A stretch of DNA of 15,316 nucleotides from JBLNCE01 sp050260415 (GCA_050260415.1 JBLNCE010000130.1:1-15316), one strand, 5' to 3'; positions 6,490-14,188 are shown, counted from the first letter of the stretch. Numbers and translations are program-made. The notes: generated from the letters alone by a model not told the origin.

Positions 6490-8367
6490 TTAACGGAAAT
6501 AGTCGGCTGTTCCGCCCTTTCCTCCGATGATCACGGGCAGTTCGAGATAGGAGGCGCGCCCTGACTGCCGATAAACGCTTACCGTCGGCGCGGGCGACAG
6601 GACGGGCGTCTGCGCGTTATCCTTGTCCGCGCAGGTGATAGTCAGACGGATCCGGTGGCCCTTCTTAAAGACTTTGGCCGTCGGCAGGAGATCGAAGACC
6701 AATTCCACCGGCGCGGGGCCGGGTAACTCCACGGTATCCCCGGCATAACTGCGATGATAAGGCAGGCCCAGATGATTATCGGGCGGAGCGGCAAGCGCGC
6801 GGTGCGAGGCGCGCAGCACTCCTTCGGTGACATAGCGGGAACGGCCGTATTCGTCCACCTCCTCGAGATAGGCAAAGAAATCTCCATCCCTGGCCGTGGA
6901 ACTCACCCAGAGATGCATGATGGGGCTGCCGGTCACCTCCACTGCCCTAGTCAAAGGCGGCGTGGTATAGGTCAGACCCTTGCGGTCATTGCCCGCCATG
7001 TCCGGGTAATAGTAGCGGCCTGCCGCCATGTTAATCCAACGCGACGTCTTGCCGCTCGTGGCCGTGTAATCCACCTTGTACTCATCACGCCCCGTCGCCG
7101 CCGCCGGCGCCGCGGCGCTCAAAAAGCCGTCATTACAAGAGTCTACGCTGCCCGTTCGCCCGGGTCCCAGATAAAACTTGGTCAGCCGCTGATTGGGCGG
7201 GGGCCATTGCCGGGCAGTCCGCCACTCCATCCCCTTGGGCGCATCCATCACGTAGTAGCGGATCGGCGCCTCCCGCATGATGCCGTTGTCGATGCCCTTG
7301 AGCCAATAGTCGTACCAGCGCAAATGCTCGGCGGCGAGGTCGAAACCCTTTCCACCCATGTGGTGCCAAGGGCCGATGATCAGCTTTCGGGGGTTGGCGA
7401 GGTTCTCCTGGCAGAGCAGCGCGCCCCGGGGGTAACCATCAAACCAGCCGGCATATTGGTAGATCGCCACCCCAGACGCGCCGATCTCCTTGAAATAACG
7501 GTGGACGTTCGACGTCAGGAAAGGTTGCAGGCCGGTGGATCGCTGCACGTCATCGCGATATGGATAGAGCCGCGCCTCGGCCGCGGTGTTCGTATTCCCC
7601 GCATGCTCCCTCTGGGCGGCCCGCGCCATCTCGCCGCGGGGATCCTCGTCCACGCGCGCCGGGGCGGCCCTGGTGTCGAGATAATTGAGGTAACGGCTCC
7701 AGATGCCGAGAAAACCGCTGCGCAGGACGCCGCCGGGATAGGCCATCTCGTATACGTCGCCGCCGCCCATCTCGGGAAAAATGGCCAACAAGTGCGGCGG
7801 CGCTTTGCTGGCCGCCATGTATTGCGTATTACCCAGGTAGGAACGCCCGAACATGCCGACGCGTCCGTTGCACCACGGCCGGGCGGCGAACCATTCCGTC
7901 AGATCGTAGGCATCCCGCGCTTCTTCGGGGGAATTGGCGAGGCGCCAGATACCGAAGGAAGCCCCGGTGCCCCTGGTGTCAACGGCGGCGATGATGTAGC
8001 CGTGTTTTACCACGGTCCGCAACCATGGAAACTGCCGCAAAATGTCGTAGCTGCCCCATAAGAAGCGCATGCGGCGGCCGTAACGGGTCTGCGTCCAGAT
8101 GACGGGAAGCGGTTCCGTGACCGGTCTACCCTTGACCGCCGGGCGGAAAATGTCGACCGCCAGTTTGGTGCCGTCGCGCACGGTCACATATTGCGAGCTG
8201 CGCTTCCAGCCCGGATAAAGCCGCCGCGAATAACCTTGATAAACACCCGGGCGTGAGATCCTTGCCTCCCCGCCGGCGGACAGCGGCCGCGCGAACTTGA
8301 CAAGCAAAATCATGATGCAGAGCAGACTGATGGAGTATGCTGAGAATCGTTTACTCATTAGCCTCAC
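6490..8367 (-). CDS. Secreted CocE/NonD-family alpha/beta hydrolase (X-Pro dipeptidyl-peptidase type)
   Basis: This 625-residue hydrolase starts with a basic stretch and a hydrophobic signal segment (about 8-30). The alpha/beta core holds the nucleophile motif GRSYLG (Ser176), an oxyanion-type DTRGTG loop (130-135), a probable catalytic Asp310 in GWFDG, and His336 in GPWHH. The C-terminal third is the jelly-roll domain of X-Pro dipeptidyl-peptidases and cocaine esterase (LWVSSTARDGDFFAYLEEVD near 486-505). The family cleaves esters or Xaa-Pro peptides; the substrate here is unknown, but the product should be extracytoplasmic. The start may be GTG at 8367 (GGGGAGG 4 bases before) or ATG at 8358 (about 11 bases); both keep the signal. 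It is 180 bases downstream of the LuxR-type regulator on the same strand. Confidence 0.9.
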   Translation of the reverse strand: MRLMSKRFSAYSISLLCIMILLVKFARPLSAGGEARISRPGVYQGYSRRLYPGWKRSSQYVTVRDGTKLAVDIFRPAVKGRPVTEPLPVIWTQTRYGRRMRFLWGSYDILRQFPWLRTVVKHGYIIAAVDTRGTGASFGIWRLANSPEEARDAYDLTEWFAARPWCNGRVGMFGRSYLGNTQYMAASKAPPHLLAIFPEMGGGDVYEMAYPGGVLRSGFLGIWSRYLNYLDTRAAPARVDEDPRGEMARAAQREHAGNTNTAAEARLYPYRDDVQRSTGLQPFLTSNVHRYFKEIGASGVAIYQYAGWFDGYPRGALLCQENLANPRKLIIGPWHHMGGKGFDLAAEHLRWYDYWLKGIDNGIMREAPIRYYVMDAPKGMEWRTARQWPPPNQRLTKFYLGPGRTGSVDSCNDGFLSAAAPAAATGRDEYKVDYTATSGKTSRWINMAAGRYYYPDMAGNDRKGLTYTTPPLTRAVEVTGSPIMHLWVSSTARDGDFFAYLEEVDEYGRSRYVTEGVLRASHRALAAPPDNHLGLPYHRSYAGDTVELPGPAPVELVFDLLPTAKVFKKGHRIRLTITCADKDNAQTPVLSPAPTVSVYRQSGRASYLELPVIIGGKGGTADYFR

Positions 8368-8547
8368 TGCTCCTCCCCATGGTTCATCCCGTTTGGCCTA
8401 CAACGGCATTGGCGCCACTACGGATGCCAGGATCATAACAGGCGGACAGGGTGATGCCTATCGGCCAAAGGGATGATCTTAGGGGACGGCGGCGGCTCAT
8501 CCTTTCTGTTGAGGAGGAAGCGATCGAATATACAGTGCGGAGGAAGC
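8368..8547. other. Intergenic region between regulator and hydrolase
   Basis: These 180 bases separate two genes that both read on the minus strand. Apart from the ribosome site of the hydrolase I see no convincing terminator, promoter pair or small gene. The two genes could be co-transcribed. Confidence 0.4.
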
Positions 8548-9471
8548 TCAGACGCCGGGCGGCGTCAACGTGTTGACGAGTTGCACCCGGTTTTTCACGC
8601 CCAGCTTGCGGTAGATATTGAGGATATGAGTCTTGACGGTGGCGGCCGAGATATGGAGAATACCGGCGATCTCGCGGTTGCTCCGGCCGGCGAGCAGGAG
8701 CCGCACGACTTCGCCCTCCCGCTCGGTTATACCGCGCAGCCGCAGTTCCCGCGCCGCGGTCCGCCTGGTCGGGTCGTCCGCGTGCAAAAACCGTTTGGAG
8801 ATCCCGATCAGGAACACCAGATTCCACACGAAGTAGCCAGCCGGGGCCAGAGGGACGGCATCCAGAGGCAGGTGCCGCCAAAGAGGCATGAGCTTGCAAT
8901 GGAGCATCTGCAGCGACCAGCAGCCGAAAAAGACCAAGGCCAGCCAGAAGAGAGCCCTTATCCGCTTGGCGGCGAGCCTCCTGTAGTTGACCAGCACGAT
9001 GAGGAGCGAATAAGCCAGGACCGCGATCAGCGCGGCGCGGTACAAGTACAGTCCTAATGCGGATTCCAGCCGCCCTTGCCAGGGCCGGTAGACAAGGAAG
9101 AACGGCGTGAAGATCAGGGCCGCCGCGGCTGCAAAAACCAGACCGAAGGCGGCGTCGCGCTTTCCACCGGCCACATCGGCCAGATTGTGCGCCAGATAGG
9201 GCAGGACAAACATGGTGGCGCTTTCGGCCAGGAAATAAGCGTAAGTAATCATCACATGACCCGAGGTTACGGGCTTTACCAGATTGACTTCCCTGTATTG
9301 CAGGATCGTCGCCAGAATCAGCTGCAAAGTGATGACGGCAAGAGAAGGCAAGGCGTGTTTGATCGTCTCATCCCTGGTCCGGAGATAGACGATGACCGCG
9401 ACGGCTACCGACGGCAGACCGATCGCATAACAGATGGAGTAATAGAGAAAGTCCAGATGTTCCAAGGCCAC
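8548..9471 (-). CDS. Membrane-anchored LuxR-type transcription regulator
   Basis: This 307-residue protein is a one-component regulator. Residues ~8-226 contain about seven hydrophobic helices (near 10-30, 40-57, 68-95, 107-127, 140-162, 172-190 and 208-226). Residues 244-303 form a typical LuxR/FixJ helix-turn-helix: GITEREGEVVRLLLAG, REIAGILHISAATVKTHI, IYRKLGVKNR. It should bind DNA from the cytoplasmic face and respond to a membrane or extracellular cue; no phosphoreceiver domain is present. The frame is open to a GTG at 9621, but that extension looks non-conserved. I prefer GTG at 9471, with TTG at 9465 also possible since AAAGG lies about 9 bases before it. It probably regulates the hydrolase downstream or itself; that is inference. 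Confidence 0.82.
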   Translation of the reverse strand: MALEHLDFLYYSICYAIGLPSVAVAVIVYLRTRDETIKHALPSLAVITLQLILATILQYREVNLVKPVTSGHVMITYAYFLAESATMFVLPYLAHNLADVAGGKRDAAFGLVFAAAAALIFTPFFLVYRPWQGRLESALGLYLYRAALIAVLAYSLLIVLVNYRRLAAKRIRALFWLALVFFGCWSLQMLHCKLMPLWRHLPLDAVPLAPAGYFVWNLVFLIGISKRFLHADDPTRRTAARELRLRGITEREGEVVRLLLAGRSNREIAGILHISAATVKTHILNIYRKLGVKNRVQLVNTLTPPGV

Positions 9472-9499
9472 ACACCTTTCACACGAAGCGTTTCCCGTG

Positions 9500-9509
9500 G
9501 GGTATACCC
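9500..9509. promoter_or_regulatory. 10-base perfect palindrome upstream of LuxR-type gene
   Basis: GGGTATACCC lies about 30 bases upstream of the chosen start of the membrane LuxR-type regulator. Dyad sites of this kind can be LuxR-family operators, so autoregulation is conceivable, but a 10-base palindrome can arise by chance. Confidence 0.2.
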
Positions 9510-9623
9510 GGGACGCGCCGCCGATGAGGTGGATGATGGGGGGGGCCTTCTTTCGTGGACCTACGTCATGCGGTTCACCCGGTGGCGTCCGCCCCGTCGG
9601 GTGGAGCCGCTTGTTGGTCACTC

Positions 9624-9884
9624 CTACTCAAGGGGCGCGATCCTCAACAGTTCCTGCTTTGACTGCGCCCTCTCCCAATCGACGAGGAGTTCCTGCTGAT
9701 GGAGTGTGGCCCATTCAATTACAAGTCCCAGCGCACGAGGCGGAAACCGGCCGGCGAAGACGGACAGGGTGCGGACATCGATCAGCACAAAATCGCCACC
9801 GTACTCCGCATGGAAGTGCGGCGGATTGTGATCGTCGAAGAACATTTTGATGACAATACCGAAGAACCGGCTGATCTCAGGCAT
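9624..9884 (-). CDS. DUF4160 protein
   Basis: This soluble 86-residue protein has the characteristic DUF4160 opening: MPEISRFFGIVIKMFF followed by the DDHNPPHFHAEYGG block (residues 17-30), then an acidic/aromatic helix (LVIEWATLHQQELLVDWERA around 54-73). The length is normal for the family. It starts inside the end of the DUF2442 gene: the 8 bases ATGCCTGA hold its start codon and the neighbour's stop, implying coupled translation. DUF4160 and DUF2442 genes are commonly found as neighbours and have been suggested to be toxin-antitoxin-like, but the activity is not established. Its stop codon is followed by the region upstream of the LuxR-type gene. Confidence 0.88.
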   Translation of the reverse strand: MPEISRFFGIVIKMFFDDHNPPHFHAEYGGDFVLIDVRTLSVFAGRFPPRALGLVIEWATLHQQELLVDWERAQSKQELLRIAPLE

Positions 9885-10161
9885 GGGCAGGCTCTTGGCG
9901 CAGCGCGGGAAAGACTTCTTCCGGCTTCTTGCCCGTTACCTTGAGGTAGAGGGAATCCGGGCAGAGGTCGACCCGATCGCTCCAGATGAGTTCACCGGAA
10001 GAACCGATTTGAACCTGCTCGAAGGCGCGGTAATCTTGCCACAAGGCGAAGACTCCTTGACCAGCCAGATCGGCAAGGTCCACTACTCCGCACACTCCAT
10101 CATCAAATTCCAGCTCCAGACGATATCCCTGCAATACCCGAACCCTGGAGATCTTTCGCAT
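9877..10161 (-). CDS. DUF2442 protein
   Basis: This soluble 94-residue protein has the DUF2442 pattern: an N-terminal beta hairpin (LQGYRLELEFDDGVCGVVDL), a central segment ending FALWQDYRAFEQVQI, and the diagnostic GELIWSDRVDLCPDSLYLK near residues 55-73. I choose the second in-frame ATG at 10161, because AGGAGG (10172-10177) is 10 bases from it but only 1 base from the first ATG at 10170. It overlaps the DUF4160 start by 8 bases, so the two form a coupled operon. Members often accompany small toxin-like genes; a role as partner or antitoxin is inference. Confidence 0.88.
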   Translation of the reverse strand: MRKISRVRVLQGYRLELEFDDGVCGVVDLADLAGQGVFALWQDYRAFEQVQIGSSGELIWSDRVDLCPDSLYLKVTGKKPEEVFPALRQEPAHA

Positions 10162-10182
10162 GGCCCCCATTCCTCCTCTCCC

Positions 10183-10188
10183 ATTATA
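10183..10188 (-). promoter_or_regulatory. Candidate -10 box for the DUF2442/DUF4160 pair
   Basis: The minus strand reads TATAAT exactly, immediately upstream of the AGGAGG site. The -35 region is weak (TTCATA or CTTCAT at 16-17 bases). Transcription from it would start within the ribosome site, giving an almost leaderless message, which lowers confidence. Confidence 0.3.
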
Positions 10189-10357
10189 GTATCATGGACG
10201 GGAGTATGAAGAAAGAAACGATCTTGAGCGGCGTCGAACGAAGTGAGCCGTCCGGCTCGATGCGCCATTATTATCCCCGGCTCTCCATAATCAGCGTGGC
10301 GGTTCACAGCACGGGCTTGGAAGCCAGTTCCCGCCTTCCTTCACGATCCACCTTGCG
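10189..10357. other. Non-coding stretch with short palindromes
   Basis: No convincing gene is seen. A GAGCCG-TC-CGGCTC dyad occupies 10245-10258, following a segment (ATCTTGAGCGGCGTCGAACG) of REP-like character. It probably marks the boundary between the DUF2442 operon and the coding-like fragment at 10358-10618. Confidence 0.35.
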
Positions 10358-10618
10358 CTACGGCTCCTCCCCAAGCAGCCTCGAGAACAGAGTAGCCGGT
10401 GTCTGCGTGGGATCCTCGCGGTGCCATCGGTCCAACTGCGCCCGGACCTCGGGCGAAAACACCGAACTCCCCTTGAGCTGAGTGCGCCGTCTTCCGTATC
10501 GGGCGAGTATGCTCTCGCTGTAGAAGTCGCAGAGTGTCTCGTAGGCGCGGTAAGCGGCCAGGGGGTCCGGCCGGTCCCAGCCGGATCTGGCAAGGGGAAT
10601 GAGGAGGTGCGTTCCCAC
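10358..10618 (-). CDS. Coding-like orphan fragment, unknown family
   Basis: This 86-codon frame has strongly GC-biased third positions and balanced amino-acid content (WDRPDPLAAYRAYETLCDFY, then a RAQLDRWHREDPTQTPATLF helix), which looks like real protein rather than a shadow. No family is recognised. The only start is a GTG at 10618 without a ribosome site, and an in-frame TGA lies eight codons upstream. It could be the 3-prime end of a decayed or frameshifted gene, or a genuine small helical protein. It lies just after the MBOAT-like gene (25-base gap). Confidence 0.4.
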   Translation of the reverse strand: MGTHLLIPLARSGWDRPDPLAAYRAYETLCDFYSESILARYGRRRTQLKGSSVFSPEVRAQLDRWHREDPTQTPATLFSRLLGEEP

Positions 10619-10643
10619 CGCCGCTGGCGCGCGGCGGTATCAC

Positions 10644-11126
10644 CTACGCCACCAACCGAACTATCCCAAGCGCGGTGAGTAGGGATAGCAGGATACACCC
10701 GCTATTCATCGACGCCCGAGCCGCAAACGGCCAAGCGGCATAGTCGAGCTTCATGCCGCGACTCAGGAGCGTCAGGCCGCCCATGAGCGAGAACCATAGC
10801 GTCACGAAGGGAACGGGAAAATGCCCCGTCTGAAAATACCGGATCAACCGAACCCACCAGCCGAAAGGAAAATCGTGAAGTACGAAGCCGCTAGCTGCAA
10901 ACGTGAACAAGACGCACACGCAGCGAGGGAAATTTCGTCGCAATGGTTTGTAACACCAATAATAAAGGCCGTAGCTATAGACCGGGTTCCAATAGTGCCA
11001 AAAGCGGTCAAAGGATCCTGCCCCAAAGGCACGGATCAGCATTTCGCGCAGTAGGCGACCAGGGCTGGATGACCGGCCCAGACGAAACGCGACGAATTGC
11101 TGCAAGGTGGGACGATTCCTATTCAT
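10644..11126 (-). CDS. Miniature MBOAT-like membrane protein
   Basis: This 160-residue membrane protein has motifs reminiscent of membrane-bound O-acyltransferases: FWHYWNPVYSYGLYYWCYKP (42-61) recalls the FWRRWH...Y.PL element, and FAASGFVLHD (76-85) recalls the S-G-x-x-H motif that carries the family's catalytic His (here His84). Typical MBOATs have 350-500 residues and about ten helices; this has only three or four (near 65-82, 105-122 and 140-158). It may be a minimal subfamily, a partner subunit or a remnant. GGAG lies 5 bases before the ATG, which supports it as an expressed gene. O-acylation of a surface glycan would fit the sugar-related neighbours, but that is inference. Confidence 0.6.
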   Translation of the reverse strand: MNRNRPTLQQFVAFRLGRSSSPGRLLREMLIRAFGAGSFDRFWHYWNPVYSYGLYYWCYKPLRRNFPRCVCVLFTFAASGFVLHDFPFGWWVRLIRYFQTGHFPVPFVTLWFSLMGGLTLLSRGMKLDYAAWPFAARASMNSGCILLSLLTALGIVRLVA

Positions 11127-11236
11127 GGCAGCTCCAATCCGGATATCAGCTCATACTCTGGTGAGGCACGCCAACTATTGTTTCGATGGATCGGCAAAAA
11201 ATGGCTCTGAGTAGACCAGGGATGGATTTTGTTAGG

Positions 11237-12304
11237 TCAGTACCGGTGTTCACCCCGGCGCCGGGGAGCCGGTGGCGAATCCGCGCCCCCCACCCCCACC
11301 CCCCATCCCCCCAGGATCCTCCCGTACTCCAATAGCGGCGGCTCGCCGTGGGCCTGGACGTAATCCGCGTCGATCCAGGTGGCAAAGCTCGTGACATGCC
11401 CGATCCCCCGCCGCGCGTACGCCTCGGCGTCGGCGGCAAGGATGCCGGGATGCCACGGCAACCTTTGCGCGGGCCGGACCCAGCCCGAGAACCGGGAGAC
11501 GTCGAGCCAGTACTCCAGGACCTGGGCCGTCCGGCGGCCAAAGACCTCCAGGTTGGCGTCGAGGAGGTCGAGGTAGCCGCCGTGGCTCTCCGGATCGGGC
11601 CCGCCGCCCGCCAGGGAAACGTCGCGCTCCGCGATGGAGCGGTCGTAGGCGCGGTTGATGGGAGCGAACTCGAGGAAGAGCCCCTCGTGGGGCTTGACGC
11701 GCCGGGGCGGCGCCAGGGTGTGCCGGTAGGCCAGGTGGCAGAGGATCGCGCCCGGATCCACGTGCCGGCGCAAGGCCTCGACGACGGCGTTCTCCACGAG
11801 CACCGCCTGCTCGCTCGGGGAGAGGTCCTTGCATCTCGGGCAGCGGCACCACTCGCGGCCGTCGTCCGGCCAGAAAAAGTACCGCCCCGTGGTGGGGGCC
11901 AGGACGCGGGCGATCTCCACGGCCTTGCCCGCGATGATCTCGAGCGCCGCGGGGGACGAGGGGCAGCAGTTGGCGTCGTCCGTCCGCCGTCCGGCCTCGT
12001 CCATGCGAAAGAGGCCGTCGTCCCGGAAGAAGAGCTCGCGGGAGAGGAGCTCGCCCACGGCGTGTAGCTCGTACTCGACCTCCAGGCCGAGCCGCTTGCA
12101 CTCCTCGAGAAACGCCGCGCCAGCCTCGGAACCGACGAAGCCGATCAGCACATCCAGCCGCCTGGCCGCGGTCAGGGCGATGGTGGTGAGATCGGCCGCG
12201 GCCGCCCGCGCGGGCCAGTCCCGGAGGGTCAGATCCCAGGGGTAGAGCACGACACCGCGCGTGGCGAAACGGTCCGGACCGTCCGTGCAACCGGGATGGC
12301 ACAT
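11237..12304 (-). CDS. DUF4838 domain-containing protein
   Basis: This 355-residue protein has no signal peptide. It matches the DUF4838 pattern: the Cys-rich signature WCRCPRCKDLSPSEQ (152-166) preceded by GRYFFWPDDG (140-149), and LAYRHTLAPP...LEFAPI (191-216). The Cys cluster may bind metal or be structural. DUF4838 proteins usually sit in polysaccharide gene sets and are thought to relate to TIM-barrel glycosidases such as alpha-glucuronidases, but no activity is known. AGGAGG lies about 10 bases before the ATG. The last ~25 residues (GGWGVGVGG..., Pro/Arg-rich end) read through a C/G-rich run at 11281-11312 and may be a natural tail or a sequencing slip. It follows the glycosidase gene by 96 bases on the same strand. 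Confidence 0.8.
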   Translation of the reverse strand: MCHPGCTDGPDRFATRGVVLYPWDLTLRDWPARAAAADLTTIALTAARRLDVLIGFVGSEAGAAFLEECKRLGLEVEYELHAVGELLSRELFFRDDGLFRMDEAGRRTDDANCCPSSPAALEIIAGKAVEIARVLAPTTGRYFFWPDDGREWCRCPRCKDLSPSEQAVLVENAVVEALRRHVDPGAILCHLAYRHTLAPPRRVKPHEGLFLEFAPINRAYDRSIAERDVSLAGGGPDPESHGGYLDLLDANLEVFGRRTAQVLEYWLDVSRFSGWVRPAQRLPWHPGILAADAEAYARRGIGHVTSFATWIDADYVQAHGEPPLLEYGRILGGWGVGVGGADSPPAPRRRGEHRY

Positions 12305-12400
12305 GCAAGGGTCCTCCTCCTGCGCGGGGCATATCGTACCTTCCGCCCGCCGCCGCCGGCATTCTAATCAACATTTGTGACGCGGTTTTCGCGGATCTTT

Positions 12401-13848
12401 TCATTCCCGGGCGATCATCTTGAACGCGATATCATCCCTGAAATCAGGCAGCGGGATCGTCACCGTCTTGCCTTTGCGTGTTACACTGACGGAGCCCAGG
12501 CTCCCGGTCCCGGTCGCGGTCTCGTAAAAGAAGACCCGCCAGTCCGCGGCGCCGCCGGGCACGGTGATGGTGATCCTCTGTTTGGCGAGCACGGGCTTGA
12601 GCTTCCAGTCCGGGGGCTCGCAGGCGGCGTCCCGGCACCAGCCGATGACCATGTCCTCGTTCCCGACCGCGGCGCCCCAAGCCCCGCTGGAAAAAGTGGC
12701 CCTCAGGGGTTTGAAGCCGCGAAATCGAGCCCCCGCGCGAAATTCGCCACCGGGAGCTCCGTCGCGGCGTATGCCTGCATGAATCCCATGGCGTCGGCGC
12801 GGCCGGGAAGGGAATAGATCGCGTACCCGTCGTAATCCCAGAGGGCGCGGCCGTTCATGGCGCCGGAGACCAAGCCCGCCCAGACGGCGTGCCTGATGCC
12901 GAGCGGCGCGTTAGGCCTGTGGGTCATGGACCAGAGGCCGGACTCGCCGATCAGAACGGGTTTGCCATACTTCTCCCGGTATTCCCGAACCTCCCTGACG
13001 AGTTCGCGGTCGAGCGCGTCGTTGTAGGGGTGGTTCTCGATGAAATCCAGGGCGTCTTGCTTGTGATACTCCGCCCACTTGTCAGAGGGTGCGTAGACCC
13101 CCGCCAGGGAGAGGGTGACGGGGCGGCGCCGCGTGTCCGCCGCACGAAAGATCGCCATGGCCCGATTCGTAAAATCGACTCCCGCGGTCTCATCCACTCC
13201 GCCCTTGGCATCCGTTTGGCCGGGCGCGCCTGAGGCGATGTTGAGTTCCGCAAAGATCTCCCAGGCCGCGATATTATCCCTTTCCCGCCAGCGCTCGACG
13301 AGGGTTTTAACCCACGCCAGCCAGCGTTTTTGCGTCTCCGAACCCGCCAGGAAAAGCTCGGCGGGGGAGTTGACCGGACCGCCGTTCGCCCGGTTCAAGG
13401 GGTTGTACTGCCAGAAGGGGCTGCCGTAATCCGGCTTGCCGTTATTCCAATCCGCCCAGACGCCGAAGACGGGCAGGACGAAGATCCCGCCGGCCCGCGC
13501 CTGGTCAAAGAACCGGTCCCAGTTCCGGGCCCACTGCTCGTTGACTGAAAAGTCCCGACTGATCCATGCGTCCCCCCAGAAGCCGTGGGTGAGATGGACG
13601 CGGATCAACCCCGTTCCACCCTGGCGCGCCCAGCCGAGCAGGATGTCGAAATCCTCCCGGGTCTTGCCGGTGATGTTCCTTGAGAGGACGTAACTCTGCC
13701 TGCCGTCGAGGCTGAAATAGGCATCCCCCGGATTTAGAGTGATAACGGGAAAGGGCGCGGCCATGCCGGCGGCCGCGGCGGTTAACAACACGCTCAGCGC
13801 CAGAACGAGGCAAAAGACGATGGGGGCGCGGCCGTTGTCCGCGATCAT
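12401..13848 (-). pseudogene. Secreted GH5-like glycoside hydrolase, frameshifted near the C-terminus
   Basis: The first frame (13848 to 12703, 381 residues) starts with a signal peptide (about 8-31) and forms a cellulase-type TIM barrel. Probable acid/base Glu201 lies in WEIFAELN and nucleophile Glu302 in KPVLIGESG; HLTHGFWGD and AGVYAPSDKW also fit. The frame breaks near 12716-12721, where GATTTCGCGGCTTC lacks one base. Restoring it gives DFRGFKPLRATFSSGAWG, running directly into the frame that ends at 12401 (including the 83-residue stretch 12652-12401), a beta-rich C-terminal domain. The repaired protein would have about 482 residues. The start at 13848 has GGAGGAGGGG about 5 bases upstream. 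It may be an assembly error or a real lesion. The substrate is a beta-linked glycan at best guess. Confidence 0.78.
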
Positions 13849-14118
13849 CAAATCCCCTCCTCCCCGTGAATGAATCGCACCCAAGCGGGCTGGCTGCATG
13901 CTTCCGCCGGGAGTTTTCGTCACGGCTCGCGGCATACCTGCCGGCGGCGAAAGGGTGAGGGAAAGCCGCGCTTCTCATCCGCCCTTGCGCGCCGGGCCGG
14001 CGGACGCCAGCCGCATCTTTAGTTTTGGCCGGGATTTTCGGGTTTGCCAGGCTCGCCCGGGGGATAGGGGTGAGGCATTACCAGAGCACGGGGAGTTAGG
14101 CGGCAAAGTGTTTTTGGC
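13849..14118. other. Non-coding region upstream of the glycosidase gene
   Basis: Together with the terminator region this makes about 340 bases without a credible gene. It carries the ribosome site of the glycosidase just outside 13848 and otherwise GC-rich sequence with GGTGAGG-like repeats (about 13950-13960 and 14066-14076). The promoter of the glycosidase/DUF4838 pair should lie here, but no clear -35/-10 pair is seen. Confidence 0.35.
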
Positions 14119-14152
14119 AAAAATCGAGAGGGCGGATCCCCGCCGCCCTCTC
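14119..14152 (-). terminator. Rho-independent terminator of the lipoprotein gene
   Basis: On the minus strand a perfect 10-bp stem (GAGAGGGCGG pairing with CCGCCCTCTC, 14152-14143 and 14135-14126) closes a 7-base loop and is followed by GA and five Ts. It lies about 37 bases after the stop of the lipoprotein gene. The same bases may be the domain VI-like part of a group II intron remnant. Confidence 0.75.
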
Positions 14153-14184
14153 ACGGAACCGTGCACGCGGGTCGTAGTGCGACC
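14119..14184 (-). mobile_element. Possible 3-prime remnant of a group II intron (domain V/VI-like)
   Basis: The minus strand reads GTGCACGGTTCCGTGAGAGG (14166-14147), like the 3-prime strand of domain V and the domain VI linker in bacterial group II introns. The following GC-rich 10-bp hairpin occupies the place of domain VI. The 5-prime strand of domain V, with its AGC triad and GAAA loop, is absent: a short GGTCG/CGACC hairpin (14184-14170) stands there instead. If real, it is a truncated, non-functional end. Tentative. Confidence 0.35.
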
Positions 14185-14188
14185 AGGC

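Noticed and set aside
6754..8061. A 435-codon + strand frame
   Set aside because: It lies antisense to the CocE-type hydrolase, whose motifs are intact; the translation is low-information and typical of high-GC antisense frames.
8384..8899. 171-codon minus-strand frame
   Set aside because: Shadow of the LuxR helix-turn-helix coding sequence running into the intergenic region.
9472..9621. 50-residue N-terminal extension of the LuxR-type regulator
   Set aside because: Pro/Arg/Gly-rich and unlike a membrane protein N-terminus; the downstream GTG/TTG fits better, although the alternative cannot be fully excluded.
11250..12404. A 384-codon minus frame longer than the DUF4838 gene
   Set aside because: Composition is Arg/Gly/Pro-rich with no motifs; the 355-residue frame has the Cys signature and ribosome site.
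12716..12726. Programmed frameshift in the glycosidase gene
   Set aside because: No slippery X-XXY-YYZ heptamer or obvious downstream stimulatory structure; a simple missing base explains it better.
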